In this document: positions 1-6,605 of the stretch, one piece after another
Position numbering within the stretch: the stretch's first letter is position 1
How the letters are laid out: each line of letters starts with the position of its first letter
Assembly (NCBI GenBank): GCA_910579595.1
Contig: CAJTVM010000037.1
Coordinates: 10,481 to 25,834, forward strand
Source: an uncultured Oscillospiraceae bacterium
Lineage (GTDB): Bacteria; Bacillota; Clostridia; Oscillospirales; Oscillospiraceae
Direction of reading: 5' to 3'
Length of the DNA stretch: 15,354 nt
Translations under genes and position numbers: made by a program
The notes under the pieces: generated by a model
What the model was told of the DNA's origin: nothing
Seen by the model: only the letters and a program-made list of their open reading frames with translations
Database searches by the model: none

Positions 1-1205
1 GGGTCGGTTCCATCGGAAAAATATTTGACCTGCGTCACAGCGCCGTCCACATCATAGAAAATGCCAACCTGGGGTTTGTGAGTGTCGTCCAGTTCATAGG
101 AGTCGCTAAAGACGGGACTGGACATGGAAAAGGAAGGCTCGCCCATCAGCGCGTGCACGCTTTCTCTGGACATCCCTGCGGAAAGCTTCTCGATATACGC
201 GGAAACCTCGTCAGGCAGACGGCCGGCAGGCGCGGAGGACGTGGTGCTGTCCTCGTCCGGCATCTCCGTCTTGGGGCTGCTGGCAAAGGCCACGGTCACG
301 CCCAACACCAGCAGAACGGTCAGCACCGCCCCGAAAATGGTTGTTTTCTTAAATTTCATCACAGATAGAATCCTTTCCTCGGCCGCTTTCCGGCCGAACA
401 TCTGGCAGAAAGCGGGGCCTGACCCTGAGGCCGCCATAGCCAGCAGGGCACTGGCGTACTCCGCCCGCTTTTCCGCGCCTAATTTCTTCACCGCCGCCCG
501 GTCGCAGGCCAGCTCGATGTCCCGCCGCAGAAGCCGGGACATGAGCCACACCGCCGGGTTCCACCAGTGGACGGCCAGCGCCGCCGCCATCACATAGTGC
601 CACAGATTATCCCGGCGCTTGGCGTGGACGGCCTCGTGGGCCAGCACGCACACCAGCTTCTCCCCGGACAGGCCGGGGGTGAGCACCACCGTGGGCCGCA
701 CCGCGCCAAAGGTCAGCGGCGCGCCGTCCATACTCCCTTCCCGCAGCCGGGCGCATTTGGGCAGGGGTGCGTACCGGGGGTCGTCCCGCCCCAGCGGGAT
801 GGCGCACCTCACCGCCCGCCGGGTGCGGAGATAGGACAGCGCGAACCGCGCCGCCAGCGCCGCCCCCACGATCACCCAGACCGCCGCCAGGACCGTACCC
901 CAGGGGTTCCCGCCCTCCACGGGGGCGGGGGCCGTCCCCATCTGGACAGCGGGGGCAAATGTCCCACCCGAAACAGGGGCAAGCACATCAGGCCCTGACA
1001 CGGGGATATCCTGCACATCCCGCCCGAGCAGCCCCCACAGGGACAGCACGCTCTCCGGTGCGGCGGGGGTGAGCAGCCGGAACAGGCACACCGCCCACAG
1101 CGCCAGCCGCGCCTCCGGGACGAGCTTGTCTTTGAGCACCCTGCGCAGGACGGCTACCGCCAAAATCATTATCCCGCCGTAAGCGGTGTTTTGCAGCAAC
1201 GACAT
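1..1205 (-). CDS. BlaR1/MecR1-like M56 family membrane metalloprotease (3' end outside the window)
   Basis: The visible 401 residues form an M56 protease. Hydrophobic segments lie near residues 8-22, 102-122, 200-222 and 288-308. The zinc motif HEAVH is at 190-194, with the matching E-x-x-x-D (E231, D235) downstream. In characterised family members the protease responds to an extracellular signal and cleaves the partner BlaI repressor. The reading frame is open to base 1, so the C-terminus is missing. The ATG at 1205 follows a GAGGTG site and sits 9 bases after the blaI stop, so the two are an operon. The visible extracellular part (about 310-401) does not resemble a penicillin-binding sensor. 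It contains GMSRESVHALMGEP (344-357), which resembles the conserved turn of SmpA/BamE-like domains. M56 identity is secure; the signal is unknown. Confidence 0.9.
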   Translation of the reverse strand, partial: MSLLQNTAYGGIMILAVAVLRRVLKDKLVPEARLALWAVCLFRLLTPAAPESVLSLWGLLGRDVQDIPVSGPDVLAPVSGGTFAPAVQMGTAPAPVEGGNPWGTVLAAVWVIVGAALAARFALSYLRTRRAVRCAIPLGRDDPRYAPLPKCARLREGSMDGAPLTFGAVRPTVVLTPGLSGEKLVCVLAHEAVHAKRRDNLWHYVMAAALAVHWWNPAVWLMSRLLRRDIELACDRAAVKKLGAEKRAEYASALLAMAASGSGPAFCQMFGRKAAEERILSVMKFKKTTIFGAVLTVLLVLGVTVAFASSPKTEMPDEDSTTSSAPAGRLPDEVSAYIEKLSAGMSRESVHALMGEPSFSMSSPVFSDSYELDDTHKPQVGIFYDVDGAVTQVKYFSDGTD

Positions 1206-1214
1206 AAGCGCACC

Positions 1215-1571
1215 TCATTTCCAGCTCTGGATGAGCTCCTTTAGTTGGGCGGCTTCCGCCGGGGTCAGGTCTTTTTCGCTGAGAAACGCGGACAGGAACT
1301 GCGTCTTGGAACCGCCGAACAGCCGGGTAATGAGGTTGTCCGTCTCCAGCCGCTGGATGTCCTGCCGGGACGCCAGCGGGGTGCACACAAACCCCGGATC
1401 AGACCGGGCTATCACCCCTTTGTCCACCAGCTTCTTGATGACGGTGTAGGTAGTGTTGCGGTTCCAGCCGCAGGACGCGGCCAGCTTTTTGGCCAACTCC
1501 CCGGCGCTCTGGGGGCCGTCCTCCCACAACGGTTCCATCACCTTCAGTTCCGAGTCGAATAATTTTTCCAT
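1215..1571 (-). CDS. BlaI/MecI/CopY-family transcriptional repressor
   Basis: A 118-residue protein, the usual length for the BlaI family. The N-terminal winged helix (about 1-70) carries the typical LKVMEPLW and GWNRNTTYTVIKKLVDKG stretches. The C-terminal half (about 75-118) should be the dimerisation domain that the partner M56 protease cleaves near its junction. The start ATG at 1571 is preceded by AGGAGG (1582-1587). It is the first gene of a two-gene operon with the protease gene, the standard bla/mec-type sensor pair. Two palindromes in its own promoter suggest autorepression. No beta-lactamase gene is visible in the window, so the regulated target could be elsewhere; calling it blaI in the strict beta-lactam sense is not justified. 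Confidence 0.93.
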   Translation of the reverse strand: MEKLFDSELKVMEPLWEDGPQSAGELAKKLAASCGWNRNTTYTVIKKLVDKGVIARSDPGFVCTPLASRQDIQRLETDNLITRLFGGSKTQFLSAFLSEKDLTPAEAAQLKELIQSWK

Positions 1572-1602
1572 AAGTATGATCCTCCTTGGGGGAAAGCGAA
1601 TG

Positions 1603-1644
1603 ACTATTGCAATAGTGGCTCTAAAAGAATACTACTATAATAGT
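1603..1644. promoter_or_regulatory. Two palindromic operators, probably for the BlaI-like repressor
   Basis: ACTATTGCAATAGT (1603-1616) is a perfect 14-base palindrome. ACTACTATAATAGT (1631-1644) is the same half-site pair with one mismatch. Their centres are 28 bases apart. The distal one overlaps the -10 box and the proximal one covers the early transcript, as expected for repression of the operon. Family knowledge: BlaI dimers bind short palindromes in paired sites. Confidence 0.75.
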
Positions 1645-1657
1645 CACCCGTTGTCAA
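1629..1657 (-). promoter_or_regulatory. Promoter of the BlaI-M56 operon
   Basis: On the minus strand, TTGACA (1657-1652) is followed after 17 bases by TAGTAT (1634-1629). This gives a consensus -35, exact spacing and a 4/6 -10 about 58 bases before the blaI start. Confidence 0.8.
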
Positions 1658-1719
1658 CCCTTTTTCATAATTTTTTGCGCTCCGCGCGGGAGCCGCCCCG
1701 CCGGGGGGGCCTCCGGCGG

Positions 1720-1747
1720 CCTGCTTTCTGCTTGTGCAGAAAGCAGG
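1720..1747. repeat. Perfect 12-bp hairpin in the intergenic region
   Basis: CCTGCTTTCTGC (1720-1731) and GCAGAAAGCAGG (1736-1747) are perfect inverted copies around a TTGT loop. No T-run follows on either strand, so it is not a clear intrinsic terminator. It begins the structured stretch of 1680-2027, in which a further 8-bp inverted repeat, GCGCGCCG (1753-1760) with CGGCGCGC (1785-1792), can be seen. Confidence 0.7.
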
Positions 1748-1910
1748 CAAAGGCGCGCCGCTTTCGATGCGGTAGATCCCCTTCCGGCGCGCAGGGCCGG
1801 GACTGATTTCCCCCGATTTGTGCTGCCGCTTATGTGCGCGTTACCGGGGCTGGGCAAGGCCCGCTTACCGCGCCTGGATGGGCGGGGTTTACCGCCCCCC
1901 TGTCCGTACA

Positions 1911-2010
1911 GCACGGGGACGGCTGGCCGGGGTACGAACGCAGAGCCAATCTCCAGCGCCCCGTAGCCTTGACTGGCTCGGAGAGAGGCCCCGGCCAGCC
2001 GTCCCTGTGC
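1911..2010. repeat. Long inverted repeat with nested stem; possible structured RNA or DNA site
   Basis: GGGACGGCTGGCCGGGG (1916-1932) is perfectly inverted at 1989-2005. The pairing extends through GCAC (1911-1914) with GTGC (2007-2010) across one G/T pair, giving about 22 bp. Inside the 56-base loop, GAGCCA (1943-1948) pairs with TGGCTC (1974-1979). Open frames over this stretch have no recognisable protein character. It lies just downstream of the ribbon-helix-helix gene on the minus strand. Function unknown; it could be a structured RNA, a mobile-element end or a decayed site. Confidence 0.55.
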
Positions 2011-2027
2011 GGCCCTGCGCCTGTCCT

Positions 2028-2189
2028 TCAGCGCTTCCGGAACCGTTGCGGGTATTGCAGATGGGCTTTTAAAACCTGTCGGATATAGGCGGACATCGAC
2101 CGGGAGTCGTCCCCAGCCAGCTCGTTCAACTCCTCGTACAGGTCTAACGGCAGTAAAACGGAAACGGTTTTCTTTGGCCCTTCTTTCAC
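2028..2189 (-). CDS. Small ribbon-helix-helix (CopG/Arc-like) DNA-binding protein
   Basis: A 53-residue protein. The start chosen is GTG at 2189, because a GAGGTGA site lies 5 bases upstream; the in-frame GTG at 2198 is inside that site. Residues 7-17 (KTVSVLLPLDL) look like the DNA-contacting beta strand. Residues 16-25 and 32-44 (MSAYIRQVLKAHL) look like the two helices of a ribbon-helix-helix fold. A basic tail (RFRKR) ends the protein. Such proteins are commonly repressors, antitoxins or relaxosome accessory factors. It is transcribed divergently from the XRE regulator, and the two probably act on the 91-base region between them. No toxin partner is visible, so an antitoxin role is not supported. 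Confidence 0.75.
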   Translation of the reverse strand: MKEGPKKTVSVLLPLDLYEELNELAGDDSRSMSAYIRQVLKAHLQYPQRFRKR

Positions 2190-2280
2190 GTAAATCACCT
2201 CAAGGTCATATTACACGAAATCTGTGTAAAAGTAAATACATGAATTCGTTGTAAATATAATTGACCTTGAGGTGGTCAAA
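2190..2280. promoter_or_regulatory. Divergent control region between the RHH and XRE genes
   Basis: An AT-rich region with two symmetries. CACCTCAAGGTCA (2196-2208) is perfectly inverted at 2262-2274, and each copy covers the ribosome-binding site of one gene. TTACAC (2211-2216) is inverted as GTGTAA (2224-2229) across 7 bases, close to the minus-strand -10 TAATAT (2213-2208; -35-like TTTACT at 2236-2231, 17-base spacer). On the plus strand TATAAT occurs at 2256-2261 with no clear -35, which would give a very short leader for the XRE gene. Confidence 0.6.
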
Positions 2281-2505
2281 ATGGCATATCAGCGGATTCG
2301 AGATTTGCGGGAAGATTCCGATTTGTCACAGGCTGAGGTAGCGAAAGTTCTGAACTGTTATCAGCAGACCTACAGTGCCTATGAACTGGGCCAGCGTGTG
2401 ATTCCGCCGGAAGTTCTGATCGCCCTGGCCCAATTCCATGGCACCAGCGTGGACTATCTCCTTGGCCTGACCAACGTCCAGGAACCCTACCCAAGAGCAA
2501 AATAG
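2281..2505 (+). CDS. Small XRE-family helix-turn-helix regulator
   Basis: A 74-residue protein that is almost entirely one Cro/C1-type helix-turn-helix domain. The segment RIRDLREDSDLSQAEVAKVL gives helices 1-2, QQTYSAYELGQ the recognition helix, and LIALAQFHGTSVDYLLGLT the family's characteristic closing helices. The ATG at 2281 is chosen because GAGGTG (2269-2274) lies 6 bases upstream; an in-frame GTG at 2272 overlaps that site. The gene is divergent from the ribbon-helix-helix gene and ends inside the palindromic terminator. Single-domain XRE proteins like this are often found on prophages or conjugative elements, so the pair may be a remnant of one; no integrase or transfer gene is visible to confirm it. 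Confidence 0.85.
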   Translation: MAYQRIRDLREDSDLSQAEVAKVLNCYQQTYSAYELGQRVIPPEVLIALAQFHGTSVDYLLGLTNVQEPYPRAK

Positions 2506-2544
2506 TCAAGGGGCGGCATAATGCCGCCCCTTGACTATTTTGCT
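2496..2544. terminator. Bidirectional intrinsic terminator containing both convergent stop codons
   Basis: A 49-base perfect palindrome: 24-base arms (2496-2519 and 2521-2544) around one central base, with a GGGGCGGCAT core. AAAA precedes and TTTT follows the GC core on each strand. The XRE stop TAG (2503-2505) and the acyltransferase stop TAG (2537-2535) lie at mirrored positions inside the arms. Confidence 0.9.
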
Positions 2545-3125
2545 TCCCGGACCAGCCGGCCATTCCGGCTGACGCAGTCCACCCCATTGATCTTCACCCG
2601 GAAGGCATTGTCCAGGCGCTCCTTCTGGATGATCTGGGTGGGGGCGCATACCGCCACTGAATGGGACGGCATATCCTCATACACTACGGCGTTGGCCCCT
2701 ACCCGGCAGCAGTCGCCCAGGGTGATCCCGCCGATGATCTTGGCCCCCGCGCCCAGGTAGGCCCCGTCCCCGATGACGGGGGAGCCGGGCCGCTTGGTGC
2801 CCGCCACCGTGTTGGAGCCGATGGTCACCTGCTGGAAGATCACCGCATCCTTCCCGATTACCGCGTCGTTGGAGATAAACACGCCCACGCAGCCGTGGGG
2901 GAAGTAGGGCTTCCCAGCTATCTTGGAATCAATCCCCACGTAGCTGCCGTACTTCATGAAGTACTTCTCATAGGCCAGCTTGAGCATCCCGGCGGGGCGG
3001 CCCCGCAGATGCTCTTTCAATGCCCAGTAGTCCCCGAACCGAAGCTTGATATAAACCCGCAGGAAGGGGTGGAGAAGGGCGAAACACATGCTTTTGACCA
3101 TTCCCATATTCCCCCGCCCTTTCAT
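2535..3125 (-). CDS. Hexapeptide-repeat (left-handed beta-helix) acyltransferase, serine O-acetyltransferase-like
   Basis: Up to 196 residues. Residues about 62-150 show the hexapeptide pattern of the left-handed beta-helix: IGKDAVIFQQVTIGSN, then VIGDGAYLGAGAKIIG and ITLGDCCRVGANAVV. The PHG...GVFIS segment before the helix resembles the active-site region of serine acetyltransferases, but the long N-terminal helical domain of typical CysE is reduced here. The acceptor could therefore be serine, a sugar or another small molecule. The ATG at 3125 overlaps the GNAT stop by four bases (ATGA) and could be translationally coupled. It has no Shine-Dalgarno site; ATG 3107 or 3101, after a GGGCGGGGG stretch, are alternatives. 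It is the last gene before the bidirectional terminator. Confidence 0.82.
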   Translation of the reverse strand: MKGRGNMGMVKSMCFALLHPFLRVYIKLRFGDYWALKEHLRGRPAGMLKLAYEKYFMKYGSYVGIDSKIAGKPYFPHGCVGVFISNDAVIGKDAVIFQQVTIGSNTVAGTKRPGSPVIGDGAYLGAGAKIIGGITLGDCCRVGANAVVYEDMPSHSVAVCAPTQIIQKERLDNAFRVKINGVDCVSRNGRLVREAK

Positions 3126-3616
3126 GTAAACCAGTAGTAGACGTGATCCGCCGTCTCCCGGCGCAGCTCTCCCCCATTAGCCTCCGCCACCCGCCGGGAT
3201 GCAATGTTGTCCGGGTGGACGGTGACCAGCAGTTCTTCCGTGATGCCCATCCGCCGGGCCTCCTGGATCATCAAACCCAGCAGGGCCTTGCCGTAGCCCC
3301 GCCCCTGTTTTGTACCGTCCACGGCGTAGCCGATGTGGCCGCCCGCTTCCCTCAGCGCGTCGGTGAGGCGGTGCCGCAGCTTCCCGAACGCAACGGGAAC
3401 CCCGTCATCCATCAGCCAGAACGCGGTGTCCGGCACCATCCAGTCCTCCAGTCCAATACCTTGACTGCGATCCACCTGCTTGGCCAGCCATTTGGGGAAG
3501 TCCTCCCACGCCATCTGGTAGCAGCTGTTCAAAAACCCGTTTTCCGACGGGATGCGCTGGAGCATTTCGTATACCTCCCGCCCATCGGTGAGGGCGGCTT
3601 TTCGTAGATACAGCAT
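3122..3616 (-). CDS. GNAT-family N-acetyltransferase
   Basis: A 164-residue protein. The start ATG at 3616 is chosen because AGGAGG precedes it at the right distance; an in-frame ATG at 3652 has no such site. The acetyl-CoA binding motif A is QGRGYGKALL (about 104-113), preceded by the beta strand GGHIGYAVDG. The closing segment NIASRRVAEANGGEL is the usual GNAT motif B helix. The substrate cannot be told from the sequence. It starts 77 bases after pnp and overlaps the acyltransferase gene by four bases, so it is probably cotranscribed with that gene and possibly with pnp by readthrough of the hairpin at 3640-3665. Confidence 0.9.
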   Translation of the reverse strand: MLYLRKAALTDGREVYEMLQRIPSENGFLNSCYQMAWEDFPKWLAKQVDRSQGIGLEDWMVPDTAFWLMDDGVPVAFGKLRHRLTDALREAGGHIGYAVDGTKQGRGYGKALLGLMIQEARRMGITEELLVTVHPDNIASRRVAEANGGELRRETADHVYYWFT

Positions 3617-3639
3617 GATACATTCCTCCTGAAAATGGA

Positions 3640-3665
3640 CAGGGGACGGCACCCGCCGCCCCCTG
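3640..3665 (-). terminator. Hairpin between pnp and the GNAT gene, possible weak terminator or attenuator
   Basis: Arms of 11 bases (3640-3650 and 3655-3665) pair with one G/T and a four-base loop. On the minus strand only a short TTTT follows after a few bases, and the hairpin lies just before the GNAT Shine-Dalgarno site. It may partly terminate pnp messages or stabilise their 3' end; strong termination is doubtful. Confidence 0.4.
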
Positions 3666-3693
3666 TAATTGTCGAAGCAAAGTCCGCTCCGCG

Positions 3694-5844
3694 TTATTTT
3701 ACGATTTCGCCCCGGGCCTTCTTCTCCTCAATCTCCCGCAGGGCGTCCTTGTAGGACAGGTTGACCCGGCCCTTCTCATCGATGTCGGTGACCTTGACCC
3801 AGATCATGTCGCCGATGTTGATGACATCCTCCACCTTCTCCACCCGGCGGTTGGCCAGCTTGGAGATGTGCACCATGCCGTCCTTACCGGGGGCCAGCTC
3901 CACGAACGCGCCGAACTGGAGGATGCGCACCACCTTGCCGTAGTACAGCGCGCCCACCTCGGGGACGAACACGATGGTGTCGATCATCTTCTTAGCGATG
4001 TTGCAGGACTCGGCGTTGGGGGAGGCGATGTGGATAGTGCCGTCCTCCTCGATATCGATCTGGGCGCCGGACTCGGCGGTGATCTTCTGGATGACAGAGC
4101 CGCCCTTGCCAATGACCTCCCGGATCTTGTCCGGGTCGATCTTCATGGTGATCATCTTGGGGGCGTACTTGCTGACCTCGGCGCGGGGCCTGTCAATGCA
4201 GGGCAGCATGATCTCGTCCAGGATGGCGTAACGGGCGTCCTTAGTAATCTCCAGCGCCTCCTTGATAATGGCGTGGGACAGGCCGTCGTTCTTCAGATCC
4301 ATTTGGATGGCGGTGATGCCCTTCTTGGTGCCCGCCACCTTGAAGTCCATCTCGCCGTGGAAGTCCTCCACGCCCTGGATGTCGATGAAGGTGGTGAAGG
4401 AGCCGTCGTCGTCCTGGATGAGGCCGCAGGAGATGCCGGCCACGGGGGCCTTGATGGGCACGCCGGCGTCCATGAGGGCCAGGGTGGAGCCGCAGATGGA
4501 GCCCTGGGAGGTAGAACCGTTGGATGAAAGCACCTCAGACACCACACGGATGGCGTAGGGGAACTCCTCCACGCTGGGAATCACAGGCTCCAGGGCGCGC
4601 TCGGCCAGGGCGCCGTGGCCCTTCTCCCGGCGGTTGGTGGAGCGGGCGCCCCGGGCCTCGCCCACGGAGAAGCCGGGGAAGTTGTAGTGGTGCATATAGC
4701 GCTTTTCCGTCTCCTCCCAGATGGTGTCCAGCTTCTGGGACGCGGAGAGGGTGTTCAGGGTGGCGACAGACAGCACCTGGGTCTGGCCGCGGGTAAACAG
4801 GCCGGAGCCGTGCACCCGGGGCAGCACGCCCACCTCGGCGGCCAGGGGACGAATCTCGTTCTTGGCGCGGCCGTCCACCCGGTGACCCTCCAGCAGCCAG
4901 GCCTTGACGATCTTCTTCTGGAACTTGTAGGTGAATTCCTCCAGATACTTGTCCATGTCGGGGTATTCTTCCAGGTACTTCTCGTGCCAGTGGTCGATCA
5001 TGGCGTTCCAGCGCTGCTCCCGGACGTTCTTGTCGTCGGTGTCCATAGCGGCCTTGGCCTCGTCCATGAAGTTGGCCAGGATGTCGTCAAACAGTTCCTG
5101 GTTGAAGTCGGCGTGCTCATACTCGAACTTGGGCTTGCCGATCTCGGCCACGATGCCGTTGATAAACTCCACCTGCTTCTTGATCTCGTCGTGGGCCTTG
5201 ACAATGCCCTCGTACATAATCTCGTCGGGGATTTCCCTGGCGCCCGCCTCGATCATGACCACCTTGTCCATGGTGGCGGCCACGGTGACATCCATCTGGG
5301 AGGTCTTTTTCTGCTCCCGGTTGGGGTTCATGACGATCTGGCCGTTGCAGTAACCCACCTCCATGCAGCCGATGGGGCCGGCCCAGGGGATGTCGGAGTA
5401 GGACAGGCAGGCGGACACGCCGATCATGGCGGTAACCTCGGGGGAGCAGTCGTAATCCACGCTCATGACGGTGCAGGTGACGACTACGTCGTTGCGCAGG
5501 TCGGAGGGGAACAGGGGCCGGATGGGCCGGTCGATGAGGCGGCTGGCCAGCACGGCGGGCAGGGAAGGCTGGCCCTCGCGGCGCATAAAGCTGCCGGGGA
5601 TGCGGCCCACGGAGTAGAGCTTCTCCTCAAAGTCCACGGACAGGGGGAAGAAGTCGATGCCGTCCCGGGGGCGGGCGGAGGCGGTGACGGCCACCAGCAC
5701 GGTGGTCTCGCCGTACTTGACCATGGCGGAGGCGTTGGCCAGCTCGGCCACTTTGCCCACCTCGATCTTCAGCGGACGGCCCGCCACGGTGGTCTCATAG
5801 ACCTTGTAGTTGGTAAACTGCTTGTGCTTGATAACGGTTGACAT
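3694..5844 (-). CDS. pnp: Polyribonucleotide nucleotidyltransferase (PNPase)
   Basis: A 716-residue protein, full length for the family. It degrades RNA 3'-to-5' by phosphorolysis as a homotrimer. Domains in order: first RNase PH core (about 10-145), all-helical linker (about 235-315), second RNase PH core (about 320-545), KH domain (about 560-618) with GxxG at 579-582, and S1 domain (about 630-700). The catalytic segment EDFHGEMDFK keeps D494, D500 and K502, the equivalents of the E. coli D486, D492 and K494. FTRGQTQ and the GGRI-like VGRIPGSF segment are also intact. The ATG at 5844 has AAAGGAG upstream. It lies downstream of rpsO, the conserved bacterial order, separated by a hairpin-containing spacer. 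Confidence 0.98.
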   Translation of the reverse strand: MSTVIKHKQFTNYKVYETTVAGRPLKIEVGKVAELANASAMVKYGETTVLVAVTASARPRDGIDFFPLSVDFEEKLYSVGRIPGSFMRREGQPSLPAVLASRLIDRPIRPLFPSDLRNDVVVTCTVMSVDYDCSPEVTAMIGVSACLSYSDIPWAGPIGCMEVGYCNGQIVMNPNREQKKTSQMDVTVAATMDKVVMIEAGAREIPDEIMYEGIVKAHDEIKKQVEFINGIVAEIGKPKFEYEHADFNQELFDDILANFMDEAKAAMDTDDKNVREQRWNAMIDHWHEKYLEEYPDMDKYLEEFTYKFQKKIVKAWLLEGHRVDGRAKNEIRPLAAEVGVLPRVHGSGLFTRGQTQVLSVATLNTLSASQKLDTIWEETEKRYMHHYNFPGFSVGEARGARSTNRREKGHGALAERALEPVIPSVEEFPYAIRVVSEVLSSNGSTSQGSICGSTLALMDAGVPIKAPVAGISCGLIQDDDGSFTTFIDIQGVEDFHGEMDFKVAGTKKGITAIQMDLKNDGLSHAIIKEALEITKDARYAILDEIMLPCIDRPRAEVSKYAPKMITMKIDPDKIREVIGKGGSVIQKITAESGAQIDIEEDGTIHIASPNAESCNIAKKMIDTIVFVPEVGALYYGKVVRILQFGAFVELAPGKDGMVHISKLANRRVEKVEDVINIGDMIWVKVTDIDEKGRVNLSYKDALREIEEKKARGEIVK

Positions 5845-6024
5845 GGGGTGTGCTCCTTTCGTTTTGTAAATTTGACGTGGGAGCCAACACCTTTATAGCA
5901 CTTGAACACAAGCCCCGGCTGTTGCCAGGACCCATGTTCAACTGCTAAAAAAGCGATGGCTCGGGGTGAATGTCTAACAAGGGCGATGCGGATGCCCGCA
6001 CCGCCCCTGCTGGTGCCGCGCTGC

Positions 6025-6084
6025 GCAGATGGCTGGGCGCCCGGCCGCTTTCGCTCCGCTCCAAGCTCCCTTGCAGCCATCTGC
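6025..6084 (-). repeat. Hairpin in the rpsO-pnp intergenic region
   Basis: GCAGATGGCTG (6025-6035) is perfectly inverted at 6074-6084, enclosing a GC-rich 38-base interior that can itself pair. No T-run follows on the minus strand, so it is unlikely to terminate fully. The 253-base spacer 5845-6098 holds this hairpin, a TATAAA box (5899-5894) with no convincing -35, and the pnp ribosome-binding site. In E. coli an equivalent rpsO-pnp hairpin is cut by RNase III for PNPase autocontrol; here that is only an analogy. Confidence 0.5.
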
Positions 6085-6098
6085 TCCGCGCTTCTTGC

Positions 6099-6365
6099 TT
6101 ACTTACGGATGCCCAGCTTGGCGATGATGGCGCGGTAGCGCTCAATGTCCTTCTTCGCCAGGTAATCCAGCAGCTTGCGGCGCTTACCGATCATCTTGTA
6201 CAGGCCGCGGCGGCTGTGGTTGTCGTGGATGTGCACCCGCAGGTGCTCGGTGAGTTCCTGGATGCGGGCGGTGAGAATGGCGATCTGCACCTCGGGGGAT
6301 CCGGTATCGGTCTCGTGGGTGCGGTTGGCCTCGATGACAGAGGTCTTTTGATCCTTACGAATCAT
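6099..6365 (-). CDS. rpsO: 30S ribosomal protein S15
   Basis: An 88-residue protein, the standard S15 length. It binds 16S rRNA in the platform of the small subunit. Family signatures are ETDTGSPEVQIAILTARIQEL near residues 18-38, HLRVHIHDNHSRRGL near 41-55, and the C-terminal KRRKLLDYLAKKDIERYRAII. The ATG at 6365 follows an AAAGGTGG site; the longer in-frame start at 6449 lies in the leader and has no support. It is the first gene before pnp, with its own promoter at 6489-6517 and a roughly 117-base leader. Confidence 0.98.
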   Translation of the reverse strand: MIRKDQKTSVIEANRTHETDTGSPEVQIAILTARIQELTEHLRVHIHDNHSRRGLYKMIGKRRKLLDYLAKKDIERYRAIIAKLGIRK

Positions 6366-6482
6366 GGGTAGTTCCACCTTTCCTGAAAATTTCCCAGCCG
6401 CTGGGTGATGGGCGGGTGAAGTCCCACGCGGAAGCGGGCTTTGTCCCAAAACTAAGCAGGCGGGCGCTCCTTTGAAGCGTAC
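6366..6482 (-). promoter_or_regulatory. rpsO 5' leader with several short hairpins
   Basis: From the predicted start near 6482 the leader can form CGCTTC-AAA-GGAGCG near its 5' end and CCCAG-CGG-CTGGG close to the ribosome-binding site. Many bacteria use an rpsO leader for S15 autocontrol. These folds would be compatible with that, but no known S15-binding motif was recognised. Confidence 0.35.
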
Positions 6483-6488
6483 TAAGGA

Positions 6489-6517
6489 AGCATATCACAG
6501 CTTTCCCCATTTGTAAA
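6489..6517 (-). promoter_or_regulatory. rpsO promoter
   Basis: Minus strand TTTACA (6517-6512), 17-base spacer, TATGCT (6494-6489), with TG just before the -10 (extended -10). Good match and exact spacing. Confidence 0.8.
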
Positions 6518-6549
6518 GCAAAAAATCGCCACAAACCCGGTTTTCCCGC

Positions 6550-6588
6550 AAAAAAAATGGATGCGGCCCGGTTTCCCGGCCCGCATCC
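6550..6588 (-). terminator. Intrinsic terminator of the 119-aa protein gene
   Basis: GGATGCGG (minus) pairs with CCGCATCC, followed inward by a G/G mismatch, CCGG/CCGG and a GAAA tetraloop; on the minus strand a run of eight T follows (6557-6550). It lies 17 bases beyond the gene's stop. Confidence 0.92.
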
Positions 6589-6605
6589 CATGTTAATGCG
6601 CCGTT

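Noticed and set aside
78..998. Plus-strand frames at the left edge
   Set aside because: Antisense to the M56 protease gene, whose HEAVH motif and membrane segments fix the coding strand.
1654..2088. Several 80-120 residue frames over the intergenic repeats
   Set aside because: They follow the GC-rich inverted repeats, have no ribosome-binding site and no recognisable protein pattern.
3640..3665. Full intrinsic terminator after pnp
   Set aside because: The stem is good, but the T-run is short and delayed; kept only as a weak attenuator candidate.
4615..5841. 408-residue open frame on the plus strand, with smaller ones at 3868-4527 and 4931-5353
   Set aside because: Antisense shadows of pnp, rich in Gly/His/Val/Leu repeats without protein-like character.
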